NCBI GenBank assembly: GCA_937864375.1
Contig: CALMJO010000609.1
Location: forward strand, 1 to 9,907
Direction of reading: 5' to 3'
Length of the DNA: 9,907 bases
Source: an uncultured Spirochaetota bacterium
GTDB lineage: Bacteria > Spirochaetota > UBA4802 > UBA5368
Numbering within the stretch: the stretch's first letter is position 1; the number at the start of each line of letters is the position of its first letter. This document shows positions 5,382 through 9,907 of this stretch, in pieces. A program made the position numbers and the translations under genes. Under the pieces are notes generated by a model that did no database searches, was not told the DNA's origin, and saw nothing but the letters and a program-made list of their open reading frames with translations.

Positions 5382-7319
5382 CTACGCGTACATCTTGTCT
5401 ATCACGTCCCTGTACGCCTCCAGGATGGGCTTTTTCTTCGTCTTCTGGGTGGGCGTAAGCTGGCCGTTCGCCTCGGTGAAGCGGCTCGAAAGCACCGTAT
5501 ATTTCTTGATGCGCTCAAAGTCCTCGAGCTGCGCGTTGGCCGCCCTTACGTCCTTCCCTATCATGTCGATGAGCGCGGGAACACGGAGAAAATCGTCGCC
5601 CACCTTCACGCAGATGGGCACTCCGGACGCCGTTGACCACTCCAGCGCACTCTCGTTGAATGAAGTGCCCTCCTTGCGGTACAGGTCCGCAAAATAGTTG
5701 AAATTGGGGACGATGAGCGCGGTGATGAAATTGCGCTCGTCGCCCACCAGGAATATCTGTTCCACCGCAGTGCTCGTAGAGAACAGGTTTTCGATCTTCG
5801 CCGGCGCGATGTTCTTCCCCACCGCGGTGCAGATGATCGCCTTCTTCCGGTCCACGATCTTGAAATAGCCCTGCGCGTCCTGCCGGACCAGGTCTCCCGT
5901 CATGAACCACTTGTCCGCGGTGAACGATGCCGCGTCCTCCTCGGGCTTGTTCAGGTAGCCGGCGAAGAGCCCCGCGCCGGATATCTCGAGCTCGCCGTCG
6001 GGGGCCACGCGCGTGTAGCTCCCGTTCGCGTTGATCCCCATATAGCCGGGCTTGCACGCCGTGAGCGGATTGAGTACGCAGGCGTTGAAGCTTTCAGTGG
6101 AACCGTACCCCTCCACCACGGCCAGGCCGAGCGTGTAGTAGAACACCAGCAGGTCGGGCGCGATGCCGGCGCTCGCCGAAAACGAGAGGCGGAACCGATT
6201 GCCAAAAAGCGCGCGCACCTTCGCGAAAAGCCTGTCGGCCATCCTGAACTTGAGGCGCAGTCCCAGGGGGAGGCGCGACGCAAGCTCGAAATCCGCGCTC
6301 ATGTTGTAGCAGCCGTTCGCGTCCTTCCGGTACTCCAGCGCCCTCCGTCCCACCCCCAGCGCCCAGTCGAAGAGCCTTTTCTTCACGGGGCTCGCCGACA
6401 TCTGCTGCTGAAACGTTACGTATATCTTTTCGTAGAGCCGGGGCACGCAGTTGATCCAGGTGGGATTGTATTTCTGCATGTCGGCGAGCAGGGTCCCGGG
6501 CTTGTCCGCGTAGGCGATGCAGGCGCCCTTGCACAGCGCAAGCAGCTGGCAGGAGCCGCGGTCGAAGATGTGCGAGAGCGGAAGGAAACACAGCGTCACG
6601 TCCTCCTGCGTCACGCCCATGTGGTAGCGGTCCATGAACTCGCTGGTGCCCTCCATGCGGGAGGCCGCGGCCCAGTGGGTGAGGATCACCCCCTTCCCCC
6701 GGCCGGTCGTGCCGGAGGTGTAAAGGATCGTAAAGACGTCCTCGAGGCGCACCTCGCTCCACCGGCGCTCGTAGGCGTCCCTGCCGGACTTCATCCATTC
6801 CTTTCCCCGCTCGATGAGGTCGGCGAGTCCCGTCACCCGGCCGTCGTCGGACCTGAACGAAAGGTCCAGTACGATGACGCGCTCGAGGGCGGGCATAGAG
6901 TCCCATCCCTTCTTCACGAGACCGAGCGTCCCCGCCCCGTCCACGAACAGGAAGCGGCTCTTCGAATCGTTGATGATGTAGCTTACCTCGCCGATCGAGA
7001 GCGTGGGGTAGATCGTGACGCTCGCCGCGCCGCAGTCGCTGACGGCCATGTCCGTGTGCGTCCAGTAGGGCGAACTCGCCGCCATGATCGCGACCTTTTC
7101 GCGCGCCGCCAGCCCCATCGACATGAGGCCGCCGGCAATCGCCTCCACCCGCTCGAGCAGCGCCGAATAGGTGAACCGGTCCCGGCCCTCTGAGGGATAA
7201 AGCGCTGGGTTGAAGAGCTGCGCATCCCTGTCCGGGAAACGTTCGCAGGTCGCGTGAAAATACTGCGGCACGGTCTTCAGCTGCATCGAGGTCCATTTCC
7301 ATTCGGGCATGGTGGTCAT
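5382..7319 (-). CDS. Long-chain acyl-CoA synthetase (AMP-binding, COG1022-type)
   Basis: The 645-residue product has all the signatures of an adenylate-forming ligase, which activates a fatty acid with ATP to an acyl-AMP and then makes the CoA thioester. The ATP/phosphate loop is at 199-211 (LYTSGTTGRGKGV). The acyl/AMP-binding EGYGSTES is at 403-410, TGD at 474-476, the hinge-region GYFKIVDRKK at 484-493 and GKNIAPAKIEN at 501-511. The C-terminal lysine segment is LTPTQKTKKKP (621-631). The length and domain order fit the long eukaryotic-like ACSL class (about 600-650 residues) and not the shorter E. coli FadD. The start at 7319 is supported by GGGGGA at 7330-7325. No signal peptide is seen, so it is cytoplasmic or peripheral to the membrane. 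Chain-length preference cannot be read from the sequence. It is transcribed in the same direction as the synthetase at 7908-9710, but a terminator and a long gap lie between them. Confidence 0.9.
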   Translation of the reverse strand: MTTMPEWKWTSMQLKTVPQYFHATCERFPDRDAQLFNPALYPSEGRDRFTYSALLERVEAIAGGLMSMGLAAREKVAIMAASSPYWTHTDMAVSDCGAASVTIYPTLSIGEVSYIINDSKSRFLFVDGAGTLGLVKKGWDSMPALERVIVLDLSFRSDDGRVTGLADLIERGKEWMKSGRDAYERRWSEVRLEDVFTILYTSGTTGRGKGVILTHWAAASRMEGTSEFMDRYHMGVTQEDVTLCFLPLSHIFDRGSCQLLALCKGACIAYADKPGTLLADMQKYNPTWINCVPRLYEKIYVTFQQQMSASPVKKRLFDWALGVGRRALEYRKDANGCYNMSADFELASRLPLGLRLKFRMADRLFAKVRALFGNRFRLSFSASAGIAPDLLVFYYTLGLAVVEGYGSTESFNACVLNPLTACKPGYMGINANGSYTRVAPDGELEISGAGLFAGYLNKPEEDAASFTADKWFMTGDLVRQDAQGYFKIVDRKKAIICTAVGKNIAPAKIENLFSTSTAVEQIFLVGDERNFITALIVPNFNYFADLYRKEGTSFNESALEWSTASGVPICVKVGDDFLRVPALIDMIGKDVRAANAQLEDFERIKKYTVLSSRFTEANGQLTPTQKTKKKPILEAYRDVIDKMYA

Positions 7320-7382
7320 TTCGTTCCCCCGGTTCGCGTAAGGTATCGCCCGGCTGCGCGTCGGCGCCCGGGCCCGGGAACA

Positions 7383-7411
7383 ACTATACCTCGATTCCGG
7401 CGATTTGACCG
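7383..7411 (-). promoter_or_regulatory. Possible promoter of the acyl-CoA synthetase at 5382-7319
   Basis: On the minus strand a good -10, TATAGT, lies at 7388-7383. A poor -35-like CGGTCA lies 17 bases upstream at 7411-7406. Transcription would start near 7376 and give a leader of about 57 bases. The weak -35 suggests an activated or low-level promoter. Confidence 0.35.
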
Positions 7412-7514
7412 TAAAAGGTTGATGAAACAGCGGGCATGATCATCGTATAAGTACAGCATGACGGCGGGCCGACACGCAGAAGGCATGAAAATATGAACTA
7501 TCATTCTTTTGATT

Positions 7515-7545
7515 AACCACGAAAGAACACTAATGAACACGAATT
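7515..7545 (+). repeat. Three degenerate tandem units of an AACACGAATG-type motif
   Basis: The stretch can be cut into AACCACGAAAG, AACACTAATG and AACACGAATT, which differ at only a few positions. It lies in an AT-rich island that contrasts with the GC-rich genes on both sides. Similar CCACGAA/ACACGAA strings recur between genes in many environmental bacteria, to my memory, so this may be one copy of a dispersed repeat. Only this one copy is seen in the window. Confidence 0.4.
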
Positions 7546-7557
7546 TGATATTCGTGT
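7537..7557. promoter_or_regulatory. Inverted repeat ACACGAAT-TTGAT-ATTCGTGT, candidate operator
   Basis: Two exact 8-base arms flank a 5-base centre. The arm overlaps the last unit of the tandem repeat, and the centre plus one base forms the -35 hexamer TTGATA of the plus-strand promoter at 7545-7574. A dimeric repressor bound here would cover that -35. Alternatively it is the end of a dispersed repeat element. No regulator gene is adjacent. Confidence 0.45.
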
Positions 7558-7574
7558 CGATGCTTGGTTATACT
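7545..7574 (+). promoter_or_regulatory. Near-consensus plus-strand promoter with no clear gene downstream
   Basis: TTGATA at 7545-7550 and TATACT at 7569-7574 each match the sigma70 consensus at five of six positions, with an 18-base spacer. Transcription would start near 7581 and run into a hairpin-rich stretch. An ATG at 7634 with AAGGGGG at 7624-7630 follows, but the frame it opens does not look like a real protein. A structured RNA or a decayed gene is possible. Confidence 0.45.
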
Positions 7575-7639
7575 GAGCTATTACGCGAAACAATGCATTT
7601 TTTCACGTTGGATTTTACAGCACAAGGGGGCCGATGGGC

Positions 7640-7678
7640 GTGCCGGTTTTCCGGCGCCTGATCCCCGGCGGAGCCGGG
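7640..7678 (+). other. Two adjacent strong hairpins, possible structured RNA or palindromic repeat
   Basis: The first hairpin pairs 7640-7646 with 7651-7657 around a TTTT loop (GTGCCGG and CCGGCGC, one G-T wobble). The second pairs CCCGGC at 7664-7669 with GCCGGG at 7673-7678 around GGA. Six bases separate them. They lie about 60 bases after the predicted start of the 7545-7574 promoter. Further downstream GGATAAA at 7696-7702 is complementary to TTTATCC at 7729-7735. The pair also resembles REP-type intergenic palindromes. Confidence 0.4.
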
Positions 7679-7840
7679 AGACGACATATGAGAGGGGATA
7701 AAGTGTCAGGAGGCATGCTTCGACGGAGTTTATCCTGTGCCTGCCGCATGACTCACCATGAATGGAGGGATGATGGATGGCGTCAAACGGGCGTCCCAGA
7801 CGGACGAAAAGCCCCCCGGGGCCCGCGTGATGAATACAAA

Positions 7841-7868
7841 CAGGGGACGCTCGAAGATGCGTCCCCTG
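7841..7868 (-). terminator. Intrinsic terminator of the second acyl-CoA synthetase gene
   Basis: CAGGGGACGC (7841-7850) and GCGTCCCCTG (7859-7868) are perfect 10-base complements around an 8-base loop. On the minus strand the stem is followed directly by TTTGTATTC, a usable if imperfect T-tract. It lies about 40 bases beyond the TAA at 7910-7908. The plus strand has no T-run after it, so it is directional. Confidence 0.75.
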
Positions 7869-7877
7869 CCGGTACGG

Positions 7878-7900
7878 GGCCCGCGCGCGCGGCGCGGGCC
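7878..7900. other. Second G/C-only hairpin between stop codon and terminator
   Basis: GGCCCGCGC (7878-7886) pairs perfectly with GCGCGGGCC (7892-7900) around GCGCG. It lies 8 bases downstream of the synthetase stop codon on the minus strand and just before the terminator stem. No T-tract of its own follows. It may slow polymerase or protect the transcript end from exonucleases. Confidence 0.5.
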
Positions 7901-7907
7901 GGCGTGA

Positions 7908-9710
7908 TTACGACTTGTAGAGCCTGTCGATGTCGGCCTGGTATTTCTGCAGCACCGCGCGCCGCTTGAGCTTGAGCGTCTGGGTGAGCATGCCGTTTTC
8001 TACCGTGAACCCTTCGGTCATCAGGAGGATCTTCTTGGGCACCTCATACGTGCCGAACTTGCCCTTGAGCTGGCTCGCGATCGCGTCCTCGAAGAGCTTC
8101 TGCACGCGCGCGTCCTTGATCAGCTCCGCTGGAGCGGCGGGAAGGTTGTTTTCCTTCGCGTATTTTCCCAGCACGATGAAATCCGGGTACACCAGGGCCA
8201 CGGTGTAGGGCATGTTGAGCCCGTAGACCATGGCGAACTCGACCAGGGGGATGAGCTTGATCTCCTCCTCGATGGACGCGGGATACACGAACTTGCCGTT
8301 CTCCAGCTTGAACTGCTCCTTGATACGCCCGGTGATGTACACGAACCCGTCATCGTCGATGTACGCGCGGTCGCCCGTGCGGAGCCCGCCGTCCTCGGTC
8401 ATGGTTTCGGCCGTTTCCTTGGGCTTGTTGTGGTATCCCTTCATCACGTTGGGCCCGTACACGATGAGCTCGCCCTCGCGGCTCTCCGGGCCGGTTTCGG
8501 TCTTGTCGATGACGAAGGTCATCTTGTCCATGGGCTTGCCTACGCTGCCGATCTTGTACGCCATGGGCGTGTTGCCGGAGCCGGCCGGCGAGATCTCGGT
8601 CATGCCCCAGGCCTCGTAGATGGGAAGGCCTATGTCGAAGAAGAACTCGGCTATGTTGGGACTGAGCGCCGCGCTTGAGCTGATGGTCATCTGGAGCTTC
8701 CCGCCAAAACGCTCGCGCACCTTGGAGAAGACGATCTTGTTCGCGAGGTTGAACTTGAAGTTCGTCCACCCGCTCGACTTGCCTTCCCGTGCGAGCGCGC
8801 GCCGCTTGATGCCCGCGTTCTTTCCCATGAAGAAGAGCGCCTTTGCGAGCCCGCCCTCCTCGTTCATCTTCGTGTGGAGGCCGTCGTACACGCGGTTGAA
8901 TATGCGCGGCACGGCGACGAGCAGCGTGGGCTTCACGAGGAGCAGGTCGTCCACGATCGTCGCGGGGCTTTCGGCGAACCCGCACGAGCCGCCCATGCGG
9001 ATGAGGGTGTTCAATTCCGCGGTCTGGCCGTACGAGTGCGCCCAGGGCAGGAAGGAAAGGGTCACCGTGTTTTCGTCGAGCATGGGCATGTTCTTTATGC
9101 AGGCGTGCACGTTGCTGCTGAAGTTTCCGTGGGAGAGGAGCACGCCCTTGGGATCTCCCGTGGTCCCCGAGGTGTAGATGAGACCGGCAATGTCCTCGGG
9201 ATCGGGATGGATCGCCGGCACGGGATTGGCCGCTCCCAGCTTTTCGAGCTCGGCGAGCGATTCGGTGCCCGTTCCGTCAATGATGAATACATTCTTGAGC
9301 GAATCGATCTCGTTCACCCAGTTTTTCACCTTCGCGTAGGTGGCTTCATTGCGGACGAAGAGCACCCGCGTCCCGCTGTCGGTGATGATGTACTTCCAGA
9401 TTTTCTCCAGCTCCGCCATGTACATGGGAATGAAGCGCGCGCCCAGCCCGTAGGACGCGTAGCAGCAGGCGGCCCATTCGACGCTGTTGTTGTCGATGAT
9501 CGCGACGCCGTCGCCCTTCTTCACCCCGATCCTGGCGAGCCCGCCGCGGATGTTGTCGATCCTCTTCGCGACCTGGCCGTAGGTGACCCAGTCGAACGCG
9601 TTCGTCGCCTTGTTCTTGGTGCCCATCCACGGCCGGTCCGCGAAGCGGGCCAGTGTCTCCTCGAGGATCTCGACCAGGTTGTCGGGCTTGTCCAGGGTAT
9701 ACGCCTTCAT
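7908..9710 (-). CDS. Long-chain acyl-CoA synthetase (AMP-binding, COG1022-type), second copy
   Basis: The 600-residue product is a complete adenylate-forming acyl-CoA ligase. It has IYTSGTTGDPKGV at 178-190 (ATP loop), EAWGMTE at 366-372, RTGD at 444-447, DGFVYITGRIKEQFKLENG at 454-472 and the C-terminal LTQTLKLKRR at 575-584, which carries the lysine used in adenylation. The start is taken at ATG 9710 because GGAGGA lies at 9720-9715, an ideal distance upstream. An in-frame ATG at 9722 overlaps that site and would add MEDF. The protein is clearly diverged from the synthetase at 5382-7319: TTGDPKG against TTGRGKG, and WGMTE against YGSTE. So it is not a recent duplicate and may prefer a different acid. 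It has its own terminator at 7841-7868. It probably acts in fatty-acid degradation or lipid assembly in the cytoplasm. Confidence 0.9.
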   Translation of the reverse strand: MKAYTLDKPDNLVEILEETLARFADRPWMGTKNKATNAFDWVTYGQVAKRIDNIRGGLARIGVKKGDGVAIIDNNSVEWAACCYASYGLGARFIPMYMAELEKIWKYIITDSGTRVLFVRNEATYAKVKNWVNEIDSLKNVFIIDGTGTESLAELEKLGAANPVPAIHPDPEDIAGLIYTSGTTGDPKGVLLSHGNFSSNVHACIKNMPMLDENTVTLSFLPWAHSYGQTAELNTLIRMGGSCGFAESPATIVDDLLLVKPTLLVAVPRIFNRVYDGLHTKMNEEGGLAKALFFMGKNAGIKRRALAREGKSSGWTNFKFNLANKIVFSKVRERFGGKLQMTISSSAALSPNIAEFFFDIGLPIYEAWGMTEISPAGSGNTPMAYKIGSVGKPMDKMTFVIDKTETGPESREGELIVYGPNVMKGYHNKPKETAETMTEDGGLRTGDRAYIDDDGFVYITGRIKEQFKLENGKFVYPASIEEEIKLIPLVEFAMVYGLNMPYTVALVYPDFIVLGKYAKENNLPAAPAELIKDARVQKLFEDAIASQLKGKFGTYEVPKKILLMTEGFTVENGMLTQTLKLKRRAVLQKYQADIDRLYKS

Positions 9711-9860
9711 AAAGTCCTCCATATAGTGTTAGTTTTATGTTCACGCGTACGGTGCGCCCGCGCATGCACGGGGACGCGCCTTGAGACAACGAAACGACCG
9801 GTACGTACTTTAAAAAAGGGATCTCTCGGGGAGATGGTTGTTCATACAACACTATTGTTA
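9711..9860. other. Upstream region of the second synthetase gene
   Basis: These 150 bases hold no supported gene. Visible are the ribosome-binding site just before ATG 9710, an 8-base palindrome GTACGTAC at 9801-9808, a small hairpin GTTGT-TCAT-ACAAC at 9837-9850 and the hairpin with T-run described separately. I found no promoter with both hexamers on the minus strand, although ATAAAAC near 9738-9732 is AT-rich enough to be part of one. Confidence 0.4.
9812..9835 (-). terminator. Possible terminator of a minus-strand gene beyond the right edge
   Basis: On the minus strand ATCTC-CCCGA-GAGAT (9835-9821) forms a 5-base stem, with one further wobble pair possible. CCC and then six T bases (9817-9812) follow. 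The stem is short and is separated from the T-run, so efficiency would be low. If real, another gene read in the same direction ends just outside the window. Confidence 0.35.
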
Positions 9861-9907
9861 CTGTCTCTTATACACATCTGACGCTGCCGACGAATAGAGT
9901 GGTGTAG
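9861..9907. other. Illumina Nextera adapter sequence, a sequencing artefact
   Basis: Bases 9861-9879 are CTGTCTCTTATACACATCT, the Tn5 mosaic end used in Nextera libraries. GACGCTGCCGACGA at 9880-9893 is the read-through of the i5-side adapter. Next comes an 8-base index, ATAGAGTG, one base different from the complement of the standard index S502 as I remember it, and then GTGTAG, the start of the flow-cell side. None of this is genomic. The genuine sequence ends at or near 9860. Confidence 0.97.

Larger units (their letters stand above)
7320..7907. other. 588-base intergenic region, no convincing gene
   Basis: The right half of the first 300 bases (about 7440-7620) is AT-rich and carries the tandem motif, the inverted repeat and a plus-strand promoter. 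The remainder is GC-rich and full of hairpins. Short open frames exist, such as 45 codons at 7770-7907 on the plus strand behind GGAGGG at 7764-7769. They are rich in Arg and Pro, cross the terminator repeats and resemble no family known to me. The gap may be the remains of a lost gene. Confidence 0.5.

Noticed and set aside
7316..7540. 74-codon minus-strand frame whose stop overlaps the synthetase start (ATGA)
   Set aside because: It begins inside the repeat/inverted-repeat region, contains the likely promoter of the synthetase, has no ribosome-binding site and turns into a basic low-complexity tail. The overlap looks accidental.
7770..7907. 45-codon plus-strand frame behind GGAGGG, ending next to the synthetase stop
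   Set aside because: Its second half is encoded by the two perfect terminator hairpins and is Arg/Pro-rich. No known small protein is recognised.
7634..7969. 111-codon plus-strand frame behind AAGGGGG and a good promoter
   Set aside because: The product is Arg-, Gly- and Ala-rich without family resemblance, runs through several hairpins and a terminator repeat, and ends antisense inside the second synthetase gene. The promoter is kept as a feature but the protein is not.
8874..9881. 335-codon plus-strand frame antisense to the second synthetase
   Set aside because: It is a shadow of the synthetase, and its end lies in the sequencing adapter.
1..9907. CRISPR array, tRNA/rRNA, transposase or defence cassette
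   Set aside because: No regularly spaced repeats, no RNA gene signatures and no such protein motifs were found on either strand.

Overview
The window is a GC-rich bacterial chromosomal segment, most likely the right-hand end of a short-read assembly contig, because its last 47 bases are Illumina Nextera adapter. Taxonomy is uncertain. The receptor signalling tip (DQINLLSLNAAIEAARAGE) and the large membrane-associated-type acyl-CoA synthetases would fit an uncultured spirochaete of the Leptospira side or a deltaproteobacterium-like Gram-negative. That is an impression from remembered families, not a placement.

Layout from left to right. (1) 1-189, minus: N-terminus of an IclR-family regulator cut by the window edge. 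(2) 190-345: AT-rich divergent control region with a perfect GTATGAC-ATC-GTCATAC palindrome inside a probable minus-strand promoter. (3) 346-1659, plus: LarA-family (DUF2088) nickel-pincer racemase or epimerase homologue. (4) 1721-1749: strong sigma70-type promoter with an extended -10, driving (5) a six-TM chemoreceptor-like gene broken by one in-frame TAA into 1797-2570 and 2574-3344. (6) 3572-5263, plus: membrane-anchored amidohydrolase_3 (YtcJ-like) enzyme. (7) 5382-7319, minus: long-chain acyl-CoA synthetase, convergent with the amidohydrolase. (8) 7320-7907: 588 bases without a convincing gene, holding a degenerate AACACGAA-type repeat, an inverted repeat overlapping a near-consensus plus-strand promoter, several strong hairpins and the terminator of the next gene. 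(9) 7908-9710, minus: a second long-chain acyl-CoA synthetase. (10) 9711-9860: its upstream region. (11) 9861-9907: adapter.

How the genes fit together. The IclR/LarA pair looks like a divergently arranged regulator and target, probably for handling one stereoisomer of a 2-hydroxy acid. The cofactor genes larB, larC and larE are not in the window. The two acyl-CoA synthetases activate fatty or other carboxylic acids, but they are separate transcription units and are not close copies. The receptor and the amidohydrolase have no evident link to either group, so this reads as a mixed metabolic neighbourhood and not one dedicated system. I found no CRISPR array, tRNA, rRNA, transposase or defence cassette. 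The points most worth a second look are the interrupted receptor, the palindrome-in-promoter arrangements at both AT-rich gaps, the structured 7.5-7.9 kb gap, and the adapter at the end.
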